Shown here: one piece after another, positions 9,929 to 18,325 of the stretch
How the letters are laid out: each line of letters starts with the position of its first letter
Numbering within the stretch: the first letter of the stretch is position 1
Assembly: GCF_902459695.1 (NCBI RefSeq)
Contig: NZ_CABPRZ010000007.1
Span: 62,001 to 126,000 of the forward strand
DNA from: Pandoraea terrae
Lineage (GTDB): Bacteria; Pseudomonadota; Gammaproteobacteria; Burkholderiales; Burkholderiaceae
Direction of reading: 5' to 3'
Length of the DNA stretch: 64,000 nt
Made by a program: the position numbers and the translations under genes
Notes under the pieces: generated by a model
Told to the model about the DNA's origin: nothing
The model's input: only the letters and a program-made list of their open reading frames with translations
The model's database searches: none

Positions 9929-10226
9929 ATGTCGTACTCGAACTACCACAAGAAGCACATCGGCGAACATCTGCTGCACACTGAAAATCTGGAGCACGAA
10001 GTAGACCTGAGTGCTGATTTGGACAACGCATTCCGTAAGTGCGCCGTCGTCAAGCACTGCGGGCGCGAACGCGGTCTCTTCATACGGAAGCGGGTGCACT
10101 CTCGTCATGGGTTTCCGCCGCAACCTCCTACAGCGTGCACGGCGCGGGGCGCCTGCCGAAAAAGCGTGCAAGTCCGACGGTCGTATCGCATACTGAAGGG
10201 CACCCCCACGCGCCCGGAGGCCCATC
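9929..10226 (+). other. Short ORF or gene remnant of unknown identity
   Basis: A very good ribosome site (AGAGGAG) precedes ATG 9929, which opens MSYSNYHKKHIGEHLLHTEN and continues with a plausible acidic composition for about 55 codons. The frame then stays open, but with a composition like a wrong-frame translation, and runs 212 bases into the reductase gene. Either a small protein here has been frameshifted and lost its stop, or this is a leader segment. I do not recognise it. Confidence 0.3.
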
Positions 10227-11315
10227 ATGGCGAAGCCCCGCTTCTACGCCCTGCGCATCCGCGAGGTTCGTCCCGAGACGGCCGACGCCGTCACTGTCTC
10301 GTTCGACGTCCCGCCGGAACTGCGCGATGCATTCCGTTTCACGCAAGGCCAGTTCGTCACGCTGAAAACGCACATCGAGGGCGAGGAAACGCGCCGCTCA
10401 TATTCCATCTGCGTCGGCACCACGGATTACGACCGTGACGGTGAATTACGTATCGGTATCAAACGCGTGCGTGGTGGGCGCTTCTCGAACTTTGCCTTCG
10501 ATACGCTGCAGCCGGGCCACGAAATCGAGGTGATGACGCCCGACGGGCGCTTCTTCACGCATCTGAACGCCGATCACTCGAAGCATTACGTGGCGTTCTC
10601 CGGCGGCTCCGGTATCACGCCCGTGCTTGCGATCATCAAGACCACGCTGGAAGTCGAATCGACGAGCGACTTCACGCTCATCTATGGCAATCGCAGTGTC
10701 GACGCAATCATGTTCGCGGAAGAACTCGAGGACTTGAAGAATCGCTACATGGGACGCTTCGCGCTCTACCATGTGCTCTCGGACGAGCCGCAGGACATCG
10801 ATCTGTTCAACGGCGTGCTCGACCAGGCCAAATGCGCGGCGTTCCTTGACACGCTGGTGCCGGCGGCGCAAATCGACGAAGCGTTCATCTGCGGGCCCGG
10901 GCCAATGATGGACGCCGCCGAAGCGGCCCTCAAGGCGGCGGGCGTTGCGCCCGAAAAAATTCACGTGGAACGCTTCGGCACGCCGTTGCCGCAGGCGGGT
11001 GTGCCGGCCGTCGAGATCACCGACACCACGCCGGCGGCCGATCTGGAACTGGTGGTCGACGGCAAGACACGGCGCCTGCGCCTGCCCTATGACGGCATCA
11101 GCCTGCTCGACGTCGGATTGCGCGCAGGCCTCGCGCTGCCCTACGCCTGCAAAGGCGGCGTGTGCTGCACATGCCGCGCCAAAGTCCTTTCGGGCAAAGT
11201 GCGCATGGAGAAGAATTACACGCTTGAGCCTCAGGAAGTCGCCGACGGGTTCGTGCTGACGTGCCAATGCCACCCAGTGAGCGACAAGGTCACGGTCAGC
11301 TTCGACGAACGCTAA
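10227..11315 (+). CDS. paaE: PaaE-type phenylacetyl-CoA epoxidase reductase
   Basis: A 362-residue reductase that passes electrons from NAD(P)H through FAD and a plant-type [2Fe-2S] cluster to the diiron phenylacetyl-CoA epoxidase PaaABC. The FAD domain has RRSYSICVG near residue 54, the NAD domain has FSGGSGITPVLAI near 120 and CGPGPMMDAAEAAL near 222, and the C-terminal ferredoxin domain has CKGGVCCTCRAK with a fourth cysteine in LTCQCHP. All cofactor motifs are intact. It matches Burkholderia PaaE closely in my memory, yet no paaABCD genes lie upstream, where they are normally found, so it is an orphan and might serve another oxygenase. Confidence 0.85.
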   Translation: MAKPRFYALRIREVRPETADAVTVSFDVPPELRDAFRFTQGQFVTLKTHIEGEETRRSYSICVGTTDYDRDGELRIGIKRVRGGRFSNFAFDTLQPGHEIEVMTPDGRFFTHLNADHSKHYVAFSGGSGITPVLAIIKTTLEVESTSDFTLIYGNRSVDAIMFAEELEDLKNRYMGRFALYHVLSDEPQDIDLFNGVLDQAKCAAFLDTLVPAAQIDEAFICGPGPMMDAAEAALKAAGVAPEKIHVERFGTPLPQAGVPAVEITDTTPAADLELVVDGKTRRLRLPYDGISLLDVGLRAGLALPYACKGGVCCTCRAKVLSGKVRMEKNYTLEPQEVADGFVLTCQCHPVSDKVTVSFDER

Positions 11316-11323
11316 GGCGAATC

Positions 11324-12520
11324 TCAGCGGCTCATGCCGCGTGCATCGATGGGCCAGAGCGCTTCGACACGACCGTGGCGCACGGCCACGTATTGGTCGT
11401 GCAGATTGACGGTCGGGTCGCAATGCCCCGGCACCAGCAACAGCATCTCGCCGAGCCACGCAGCGCCGTCCGCCGCCGGCGACGCCAGGTCGAGCACGCC
11501 GTGTTCGTCCGATGCGCCGCGATAGGTCGGCGTGCCCTCGCGCTGCGCGGACCAGAACCGCGGCTGCCCGGAATCGACGGCCATGCTCTTGAGCCCGGCA
11601 TCGCACACGATCATGCCCGGACGCGCCGCGCTCATGACGGTCGCTGCGAGGAACAGGCCGTGCCGAAAACGCCACTCGTCGCGCCATTCCAGCGATCCAT
11701 AGTGCTGATCAAGGAACACGTACGATCCCGGCTGGATTTCCGTATAGACGCCGCTTGCCAGATCGAACTCGCATGTGCCCGTGCCCCCGCCCGTGACGAC
11801 CGGACTGCGCACACCACGCGCTTCCAGATGCGTGACATATGCCGCTGCCTGATCCGCAGCGCGGCGCGCCGCGTCGCGGCGTTCAGCCCACGCGGCGAAA
11901 TGCTGCGCACTCCCGTGATAGGCCTGGATGCCGCCGAAATGCAGGGCGTCGTAATGATCGATGGCGTCGACAAGGCCGCTCAAGGCGTCTGCCGTGGCGA
12001 CGCCGCAACGGCCCTGCCCCACGTCGACTTCCGGCAACACCGCGATGCGCACGCCCGCGCGCCCGGCGGCCTTGCCCAACGCCGCAACCTGACGAACATC
12101 GTCCACGCAAACGGACAGCGTGACGTGGCCCGCCAGCGCGACGGCCATCGCGACCTTGTCGTCGCCGACGAACTCGTTGCTGATGTGAATGTTGGCGACG
12201 CCTGCACGCGCGAACGGGTACGCTTCGCTGAGCTTCTGGCAACAGATGCCCACCGCGCCGGCGGCCAGTTGCGCGCGCGCGATTGCAACGGACTTATGGG
12301 CCTTGGCGTGGGGACGAACCGCGACGCCATGCTTTGCGGCCGCCGCCGCCATGCGCTCCAGGTTCTCGTCGAACGCATCGAGGTCGAGCACGAGCGCCGG
12401 CGTGGCGACGGACGACAACGGCTGCCCGACCACCGCCGCCGGCGGCAACGGCAATGCAGCCGCCGCGATGTCGCCGGCGCGCGGCGTTCCGTTCAAAGCT
12501 TCTACCACGGCATCAGACAT
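11324..12520 (-). CDS. DSD1-family PLP aldolase/dehydratase (D-threonine or 3-hydroxyaspartate aldolase type)
   Basis: A 398-residue fold-type III PLP enzyme with an alanine racemase-like N-terminal barrel. RPHAKAHKS near residue 70 carries the Schiff-base lysine, GGGTGTCEFD near 245 binds the PLP phosphate, and the C-terminal DSD domain has the metal-binding HCDPTVNLHDQY (His and Cys bind the divalent metal in D-serine dehydratase). This family includes D-threonine aldolase, D-serine dehydratase and beta-hydroxyaspartate aldolase BhcC. The exact substrate cannot be read from sequence. Its start overlaps the end of the upstream dehydrogenase gene by 8 bases, so the two are translationally coupled. 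Confidence 0.85.
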   Translation of the reverse strand: MSDAVVEALNGTPRAGDIAAAALPLPPAAVVGQPLSSVATPALVLDLDAFDENLERMAAAAAKHGVAVRPHAKAHKSVAIARAQLAAGAVGICCQKLSEAYPFARAGVANIHISNEFVGDDKVAMAVALAGHVTLSVCVDDVRQVAALGKAAGRAGVRIAVLPEVDVGQGRCGVATADALSGLVDAIDHYDALHFGGIQAYHGSAQHFAAWAERRDAARRAADQAAAYVTHLEARGVRSPVVTGGGTGTCEFDLASGVYTEIQPGSYVFLDQHYGSLEWRDEWRFRHGLFLAATVMSAARPGMIVCDAGLKSMAVDSGQPRFWSAQREGTPTYRGASDEHGVLDLASPAADGAAWLGEMLLLVPGHCDPTVNLHDQYVAVRHGRVEALWPIDARGMSR

Positions 12521-15500
12521 CTTGATCCTTCAAGGAAACAGCAGTTCGCAACGCCCGCGCGAGTAACTGTGCCGCATGGACCGCTTCGGTCTGTGCGCCA
12601 TCGAGTATCTGGTGCCGGCAACTGGTGCCGTCGGCCACCACGACGGCGTTCGCGGCGCGCGCTCGCACGGCAGGCAACAACGACAGTTCAGCCATCGCGT
12701 TCGAGGTCTCGAAATGCTCGGCCTCGTAGCCAAAACTGCCCGCCATGCCGCAGCATGACGACTCAATCGATGATACCTTCAGCCCGGGAATCCAGCCAAG
12801 CACCGTCGGCACGGGCTTGAGCGCATCGAACGCCTTTTGATGGCAGTGGCCATGCACCAGCGCTTCGGTTACGCCGCCGTCGAGCGGCCCCAATGCCAGA
12901 TCGAATCGGCCGGCTTGCCGTTGCGCTATCAGAAATTCCTCAAACAAGAGTGCGTTGTCGGCAAGCTGGCGCGCCTCGGCACCGAAGCCGTAGCCGAGAA
13001 ACTCGTCGCGCAGCGACAACAGACAGGACGGTTCCAGGCCGACAACGGGCACGCCGCGCGCGACGTACGGTGTCACCGCGTCGAGCAGCCGCCGCGCTTC
13101 GGCCTTCGCCTCGTCGACAAGCCCCGCAGCGAGGAAGGTGCGCCCGCAACACAGAGGGCGTTCCCCGCCGCGCTGGTTCACGTGCACGGTATACCCCGCC
13201 GCTTCGAGCACCTGGCGCGCGGCCCGGGCATTCTCCGGTTCCATATAGTTGTTGAATGTGTCGACGAACAGCAGCACTTCCCTGCCGGCACCGAGCAGTC
13301 CGCCCGATGCTGCGCTGCGTCCGTCGAGGAACGGTTTGCCCAATGGCGGCAACGAACGTTGCGGCGCGATGCCGAGCCAACGCTTTGCCACGCTGGCGAC
13401 GACCGGCATGCGCTCGGCCAGCGCCAGCGCGCCACCGAGACGGCTGGCCCAAGGCGCGTAGCGCGGCAAATACGCGACCAGCCTGTCGCGCAGGGCAATG
13501 CCATGCGTCTGCGCGCGGGCATGGCGCGCTTCGATCTTGAAACGCGCCATGTCCACCCCGGTCGGACAATCGCGCTTGCAGCCCTTGCAGGACACACACA
13601 GATCGAGCACTTCCTTCACTTCGTCGCTCGCCAGGCCCTCGTCGCCGAGCTGGCCCGACACGGCCAGCCGCAAGGTATTGGCTCGGCCGCGCGTGACATG
13701 TTGTTCGTCGCGGGTTACGCGATAGCTCGGGCACATGGTGCCGGCGTCGAACTTGCGGCAGTGTCCATTGTTGTTGCACATCTCGACGGCCGATGCCAGA
13801 CCATGTGTCGCGTCGAAACCGGTATCGGGCGGCGTTTCATCGCCCGTGCGCGGATCGCGCCGGACATTCCATGCCGACCAGTCGAGCGCCGGCGACATCT
13901 CCCTGGCCCGGTAGCCAGGCGCGAAGCGGAACAGCTCGCGCGTGTCCATCTTCGGCGGGCAGACAATCTTGTCGGGATTGAAGCGATTCCCGGGATCGAA
14001 CAGGGCCTTGATCTCGCCGAAGGCGGCATTGATGCGCGGACCGTATTGCCAGGCAACCCATTCGCCACGGCACAGGCCGTCGCCGTGCTCGCCGGAATAC
14101 GCCCCCTTGTACTCGCGCACGAGCGCCGCAGCTTCGTCAGCGATGGCGCGCATCTTCACGGCGCCGTCGCGGCGCATGTCGAGGATCGGCCGGACGTGCA
14201 GCGTGCCGACGCTCGCATGCGCATACCACGTGCCTTCCGTGCCGTGACGATGGAATACGTCGGTCAACCGCCGCGTGTACTCCGCAAGATGCACCAGCGG
14301 CACCGCACAGTCCTCGATGAATGACACAGGCTTGCCGTCGCCCTTCATGCTCATCATGATGTTCAGGCCGGCGCGGCGCACATCCCACAATGCCTTTTGC
14401 TCCATGGCGCCGGGCATTTTCACGACGCTCCCGGGCAAGCCCAGATCGCCCATCAGCGTGGCGAGATCGTCGAGCCGTTGACGCAGCGGCGCCGGATCGC
14501 CCCCCGCAAATTCGACCAACAGGATCGCCTGGGGCGACCCGGCGAGCGCACGCTCGATCACCGGACGAAATGCCGGATTGCCCATGGCCAGATCGATCAT
14601 GGTGCGATCGACAAGCTCTACCGCGACCGGGCCCAGACGCACGATGTGCTGCGTCATGTCCATTGCCTGGTAGAAGGTCGGGAAGTTCACGACGCCGAGC
14701 ACCTTGTGCCGCGGCAACGGCTGGAGCTTCAGCGTGATCTGACGGCTGTACGCAAGCGTGCCCTCCGAGCCGACCAGCAGATGCGATAGATTGGCGACAC
14801 CGTCGTCGGTGTATGCGCGCGGATTCCGGCAATCGAACAGATCAATGTTATAGCCGGCCACCCGGCGCAGCACGCGCGGCATGCGTTCCCGGATTTCGTC
14901 GCGCTCGCGCAGGGCGATCGCTTCGACGCCGCGCAGGATGCCGGCCACGCGCGGGTCTGCGGGGGGCGTATGCAGCGCACCGAAACGCGCCTGCGCGCCG
15001 TCGGCGAGCACGGCGTCGATGGCCAGCACGTTGTGCACCATGTTGCCGTATTCCAGCGATCGCGAGCCGCAGGAATTGTTGCCCGTCATGCCGCCGATCG
15101 TGCACTGTGCCCCCGTCGACACATCCACCGGGAACCACAAGCCATGCGGCTCCAGCCAGGCGTTGAGATGATCGAGCACGATGCCGGGCTCGACCGTCAC
15201 GGTGCGCGCGCCGGCATCGAAATCGACCACACGGTTGAGCCACTTGCTGTTGTCGATAACCAGCGCTTCGCCGATCGTCTGACCACACTGACTCGTGCCC
15301 GCGCCACGCGCCAGGACCGGCACGTGCAGATCGCGTGCGATATCGAGGGCGCGCAGCAAATCGTCCTGGTCGCGCGGCACGACGATGCCGATCGGGAAAA
15401 TCTGATAGATCGACGCGTCCGTGGCGTAACGCCCACGGCTGGCGCGATCGAACAGGACGTCGCCGTGCATCTCCTTGCGCAGGCGTGCTTGCAACGGCGA

Positions 15501-15575
15501 CACGGCGACGCCACCACGCGGCGCCGGTGCGAGACGAATGGGCTGAATCAATGAGGTGGCGGTACTTTTTTTCAT
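12513..15575 (-). CDS. FAD-linked oxidase fused to Fe-S subunit (YdiJ-like D-2-hydroxyacid dehydrogenase)
   Basis: A 1020-residue fusion. Residues about 50-560 are a GlcD-like FAD-binding oxidase (RGAGTSQCGQTIGEALVIDN in the PCMH fold, GEHGDGLCRGEW near residue 490). Residues about 590-700 hold cysteine clusters (CNNNGHCRKFDAGTMCPSY, then CVSCKGCKRDCPTG) for [4Fe-4S] binding. The C-terminus has two GlpC/HdrD-type CCG repeats (PLCCGRTF and SSCCGMAGSFG). This is the architecture of E. coli YdiJ and related D-2-hydroxyglutarate or D-lactate dehydrogenases. Cytosolic or peripheral membrane. It is first in a two-gene operon with the DSD1 aldolase and divergent from a GntR gene. Confidence 0.9.
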   Translation of the reverse strand: MKKSTATSLIQPIRLAPAPRGGVAVSPLQARLRKEMHGDVLFDRASRGRYATDASIYQIFPIGIVVPRDQDDLLRALDIARDLHVPVLARGAGTSQCGQTIGEALVIDNSKWLNRVVDFDAGARTVTVEPGIVLDHLNAWLEPHGLWFPVDVSTGAQCTIGGMTGNNSCGSRSLEYGNMVHNVLAIDAVLADGAQARFGALHTPPADPRVAGILRGVEAIALRERDEIRERMPRVLRRVAGYNIDLFDCRNPRAYTDDGVANLSHLLVGSEGTLAYSRQITLKLQPLPRHKVLGVVNFPTFYQAMDMTQHIVRLGPVAVELVDRTMIDLAMGNPAFRPVIERALAGSPQAILLVEFAGGDPAPLRQRLDDLATLMGDLGLPGSVVKMPGAMEQKALWDVRRAGLNIMMSMKGDGKPVSFIEDCAVPLVHLAEYTRRLTDVFHRHGTEGTWYAHASVGTLHVRPILDMRRDGAVKMRAIADEAAALVREYKGAYSGEHGDGLCRGEWVAWQYGPRINAAFGEIKALFDPGNRFNPDKIVCPPKMDTRELFRFAPGYRAREMSPALDWSAWNVRRDPRTGDETPPDTGFDATHGLASAVEMCNNNGHCRKFDAGTMCPSYRVTRDEQHVTRGRANTLRLAVSGQLGDEGLASDEVKEVLDLCVSCKGCKRDCPTGVDMARFKIEARHARAQTHGIALRDRLVAYLPRYAPWASRLGGALALAERMPVVASVAKRWLGIAPQRSLPPLGKPFLDGRSAASGGLLGAGREVLLFVDTFNNYMEPENARAARQVLEAAGYTVHVNQRGGERPLCCGRTFLAAGLVDEAKAEARRLLDAVTPYVARGVPVVGLEPSCLLSLRDEFLGYGFGAEARQLADNALLFEEFLIAQRQAGRFDLALGPLDGGVTEALVHGHCHQKAFDALKPVPTVLGWIPGLKVSSIESSCCGMAGSFGYEAEHFETSNAMAELSLLPAVRARAANAVVVADGTSCRHQILDGAQTEAVHAAQLLARALRTAVSLKDQDV

Positions 15576-15675
15576 TACAGCGCGCTCATGCGTGAATGCG
15601 CGACGCGTCCAGATCCTGCGACGGCACGTCGCGCGCGAAATCGAGCTTCACCACAAACGTCCTCTCTCATTTTGG

Positions 15676-15691
15676 ATTTTGAATTCAAAAT
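15676..15691. promoter_or_regulatory. Perfect 16-bp GntR-type operator
   Basis: ATTTTGAATTCAAAAT is a perfect palindrome. It begins next to the -10 of the promoter for the dehydrogenase gene, so binding would cover the transcription start. A close copy lies at 15811-15826. The pattern TTTTGnATnCAAAA is typical for FCD-type GntR regulators such as the one encoded at 15818. Confidence 0.75.
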
Positions 15692-15719
15692 ACTTTATCA
15701 GAGGGCGAGGATGTGTCAA
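15692..15719 (-). promoter_or_regulatory. Promoter of the dehydrogenase/aldolase operon
   Basis: Minus-strand -35 TTGACA (15714-15719) and -10 TAAAGT (15692-15697, preceded by TGA) with 16 bases between them. The palindromic operator begins immediately downstream. Confidence 0.6.
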
Positions 15720-15810
15720 AGGGAAAAATCTCTTGAATTCGCGGAGGTTTACCCTAAAGCTACGACAGCTGGATGACATGCGTTACAATCGTCAAAACGG
15801 TAACAATGTG

Positions 15811-15826
15811 ATTTTGAATGCAAAAC
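15811..15826. promoter_or_regulatory. Second GntR operator overlapping the regulator's start codon
   Basis: ATTTTGAATGCAAAAC matches the perfect operator at 15676 in 14 of 16 positions. The ATG of the GntR gene lies inside it, which implies autorepression. Confidence 0.65.
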
Positions 15827-16537
15827 TTTGAAGAAACGACGACGGAAGGCAGCGCCTCGGGCATCCCGCGCGTGGAGCGGTTGCGGTTGCACGATACGGT
15901 GGTCGAACACTTGCGCAAGTTGATCATCGAAGGCGTGCTGTCGCCGGGTGTCAAACTGAACGAGCGCGAGTTGTGCGAGACCTTGGGGATTTCGCGTACC
16001 CCGCTGCGCGAGGCGTTCAAGGTGCTGGCGGCCGAAGGGCTGATCGATATCGCGCCGAACCGGGGCGCGACGGTCGCGCGCATGACCGAAAAGGAAATTT
16101 GGGAGACCTTCGAGCTGATGAGTGCGCTCGAGGCGTTTTCGGGGGAACTCGCAGCGCAGCGCATCACCCCGGTGGAGCTCGCCGAGATCAAGGCCTTGCA
16201 TTACGCGATGCTCGCCTGCCGTGCGCAGAACGACCTGCCAGGCTATTACAGCCGTAACCAGGCGATCCACGACCGCATCAATGAAGCAGCGCGTAACGGC
16301 GCGTTGCGTCAGACCTATATGTCGATCAATCGCCGCCTGATGGCGCTGCGCTTTCGCTCCAACTTCCGCACCGACAAATGGGATCGCGCGATCGAGGAGC
16401 ACGAGGAGATGATCGACGCACTGGAGAAGCGTGACGGCAAACGTCTCGGCGAGATCTTGCGGCAACACTTGCTGGAAAAGCGCGACGCCGTCATGCAGAT
16501 TCACACCGATCCGTTGATCGGCGCACGTAACGATTGA
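15818..16537 (+). CDS. GntR-family regulator (FadR subfamily, FCD domain)
   Basis: A 239-residue regulator. Residues about 20-88 are the winged HTH (RLHDTVVEHLRKLIIEG, ELCETLGISRTPLREAFKVL, the last being the recognition helix). Residues about 95-225 form the all-helical FCD effector domain, with the conserved histidines in NQAIHDRINEAA and EEHEEMIDAL plus RQHL that coordinate a metal next to the carboxylate ligand site. This suggests an organic-acid effector. The gene is divergent from the dehydrogenase/aldolase operon, with matching operators at both promoters. Confidence 0.93.
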   Translation: MQNFEETTTEGSASGIPRVERLRLHDTVVEHLRKLIIEGVLSPGVKLNERELCETLGISRTPLREAFKVLAAEGLIDIAPNRGATVARMTEKEIWETFELMSALEAFSGELAAQRITPVELAEIKALHYAMLACRAQNDLPGYYSRNQAIHDRINEAARNGALRQTYMSINRRLMALRFRSNFRTDKWDRAIEEHEEMIDALEKRDGKRLGEILRQHLLEKRDAVMQIHTDPLIGARND

Positions 16538-16781
16538 ACCGGGCTGCGCGGGTTTCGACCGGCACGCCGCATCGAGATGACAGTCCTGCCCGCCGCCGTC
16601 AGTGCGGACAGGACGAAGCAACTCGGGCGTGTAGTGCGAATTCAGGAACGGATATTGGGAAATGGCGGATATCCGGATACGGACTTTCCGATTCACGACC
16701 GCGTCAATGAAGGCGCCGACGCACGTTCCGCGGTAATGCCGTGCACCGTTGCGCCTCTCCAGCCAAGGGCTCCTGCTATTA

Positions 16782-16804
16782 TGACCATGGTAATGTGACC
16801 ATGG
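16782..16804. promoter_or_regulatory. Repeated operator of the toxin-antitoxin operon
   Basis: TGACCATGG occurs twice, at 16782-16790 and 16796-16804, with a 14-base period; each contains the palindrome CCATGG, and the first is within ATTA-TG-ACCATGG-TAAT. It lies 18 bases before the antitoxin start. Phd-type antitoxins bind such repeats to repress their own operon; binding here is inferred. Confidence 0.55.
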
Positions 16805-16821
16805 AAATAAGGAGTATCGAG

Positions 16822-17055
16822 ATGTCAATCAGGACCGTTTCCAAATCGCAGTTCAAGGCAAAGGCCCTAGAATATTTTCGTCAAGTGGAAACATCTGGGG
16901 AGAGCATCATCGTGACAAATCATGGACAGCCGGTCCTGGAGGTACGCGTCTATCGGGACACGCGCCAGAATCCGCTCGAAACACTGCGGGGATCCGTCCT
17001 CCGTTACGTCGATCCGACAGCCCCCGTCGATGCGGAATGGGAGGCCGCCGAATGA
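16822..17055 (+). CDS. Phd/YefM-family antitoxin
   Basis: A 77-residue antitoxin. The N-terminal region MSIRTVSKSQFKAKALEYFR is the dimerising, DNA-binding Phd/YefM fold, followed by IIVTNHGQPVLEVRVY, its characteristic strand pair; the acidic C-terminus (PVDAEWEAAE) would bind the toxin. An AAGGAG site at 16809 fixes ATG 16822. It overlaps the toxin start by ATGA, the classic coupling in these operons. It should neutralise the PIN-domain RNase encoded next and repress the operon. Confidence 0.9.
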   Translation: MSIRTVSKSQFKAKALEYFRQVETSGESIIVTNHGQPVLEVRVYRDTRQNPLETLRGSVLRYVDPTAPVDAEWEAAE

Positions 17056-17447
17056 TCGTACTGGATACACACGCACTGATCTGGTGGATCAATGGCGACG
17101 CCCTGCTCAGCAAACGCGCGAGAGCGGCGATCGAGCACGAACTGGATGACGGACACATTATCGTATCCGCCATCTCGACATGGGAGGTGGCGATGCTGGT
17201 GAAGCAAGCGCGTCTGGTCCTGTCGATGGACGTCAACCGCTGGCTGGCCACCGTCGGGCAGATTGAACGCGTCAGCTTCGTGCCGGTGGATGTCGAAATC
17301 GCGTTGAAATCGGTCGATCTTCCGGGGGACTTTCACAAGGACCCCGCGGATCGCATGATCGTTACCACGGCCCGGGCCCTTGCGGCACCGCTGGTGACCA
17401 AGGACGACAAGATTCGCGCCTATCGGCACGTCAAGACAATCTGGTAA
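17052..17447 (+). CDS. PIN-domain toxin (VapC-like ribonuclease)
   Basis: A 131-residue PIN-domain nuclease. The four acidic catalytic positions are all present: Asp in MIVLDTHALIWW (residue 5), Glu in ISTWEVAML, Asp in KDPADRMIV, and Asp in LVTKDDKIR. By family it is a magnesium-dependent RNase that arrests translation when not bound by antitoxin. The start overlaps the antitoxin stop (ATGA). The DTHALIWW opening and WEVAML motif place it in the subgroup usually paired with Phd-type rather than AbrB-type antitoxins. Confidence 0.92.
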   Translation: MIVLDTHALIWWINGDALLSKRARAAIEHELDDGHIIVSAISTWEVAMLVKQARLVLSMDVNRWLATVGQIERVSFVPVDVEIALKSVDLPGDFHKDPADRMIVTTARALAAPLVTKDDKIRAYRHVKTIW

Positions 17448-17502
17448 GCGGGACGCTGCCCCGCTTGCCTGGCCGGGCCCGCGCCGATGCCCCCGTACCG
17501 CT

Positions 17503-18291
17503 TCAGTGCAGCAACGGGTCGAGCCCTGTGCTGGCCACATCGCCGGCGGCGGAAGGGGCGGCCATGTACTGCAACATCCGCTTCGCTTCTTCGGGGTGCA
17601 CCGCGTTCACCGGCACACCTGCGGCAAATCGCGTCACCGACTGCAGCGATTCGGGGATCTTCCCGGCAAACGCCGCGCCCCGCACTGGCAGCAATTCGCT
17701 GACCTGCTGCAAACCCAACGCGAAGTCACCCGCCGCGACCTTCTCCGCGACCGGGGTCTTCTGGATCATGACGGACTTCCCCTTCATTTCCTGCTCGATA
17801 CCCAGGCGCTTGAACAGTTCGCGTTCGACGTACACGCCGCTCGCACTGTCCGAGTAGGCGACTGACTCGGCCTGCAACAGCGCTGCCTTCAGTGCCTCCG
17901 GCGTGCTGACGTCAGGCACCGGCGTACCGGCCTTCACGACCACGCCGATACGGGAATCGGCCAGGTCCACGCGCGAGTCCGGGCGCACCTTCCCCTGCTT
18001 GATGAGATCGTCGAGGGCGTAGCCGACCATGATGACGGCATCGGCCGCCTCCCCACGTGCAAGACGATTGGGAATCGCCTCGGGCGCTTTGCCCATCGAC
18101 GGCCCCCACGCCGTGTCGACGTGATCGCCGGACTCGGCTTCGTACTTCGGCAGCAGCACCTTATAGGCAGCCGTGAAGCCGCCAGAGTTCATCACATGCA
18201 GCTCGGCGGCCTGCGTCAGCGGCGCATACAGGCTGACGGCGACGGTGGCCGCCGCGCAAAGCACGCCCAGCGGAGAAAGAATGGCTTTCAT
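17503..18291 (-). CDS. Periplasmic substrate-binding protein (ModA-like)
   Basis: A 262-residue secreted protein: residues 1-28 are a signal peptide (MKAILSPLGVLCAAATVAVS, cleavage after TQAA). The mature part begins ELHVMNSGGFTAAYKVLLPKYE and has the ModA-like fold II segment VAYSDSASGVYVERELFKRLG. It does not have ABC transporter partners nearby; instead an MHS-family transporter gene lies 34 bases upstream in the same direction. Similar ModA-like proteins are frequent near organic acid transporters, and the ligand may be a carboxylate rather than molybdate. Ligand identity is unknown. Confidence 0.85.
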   Translation of the reverse strand: MKAILSPLGVLCAAATVAVSLYAPLTQAAELHVMNSGGFTAAYKVLLPKYEAESGDHVDTAWGPSMGKAPEAIPNRLARGEAADAVIMVGYALDDLIKQGKVRPDSRVDLADSRIGVVVKAGTPVPDVSTPEALKAALLQAESVAYSDSASGVYVERELFKRLGIEQEMKGKSVMIQKTPVAEKVAAGDFALGLQQVSELLPVRGAAFAGKIPESLQSVTRFAAGVPVNAVHPEEAKRMLQYMAAPSAAGDVASTGLDPLLH

Positions 18292-18325
18292 GCGTTGTCT
18301 CGATATGTTGTCGTGAAGCAGGAAC

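Noticed and set aside
12837-14324. A 495-codon plus-strand frame opposite the YdiJ-like gene
   Set aside because: No recognisable domain and wrong composition; the minus-strand flavin and iron-sulfur motifs run through the same bases.
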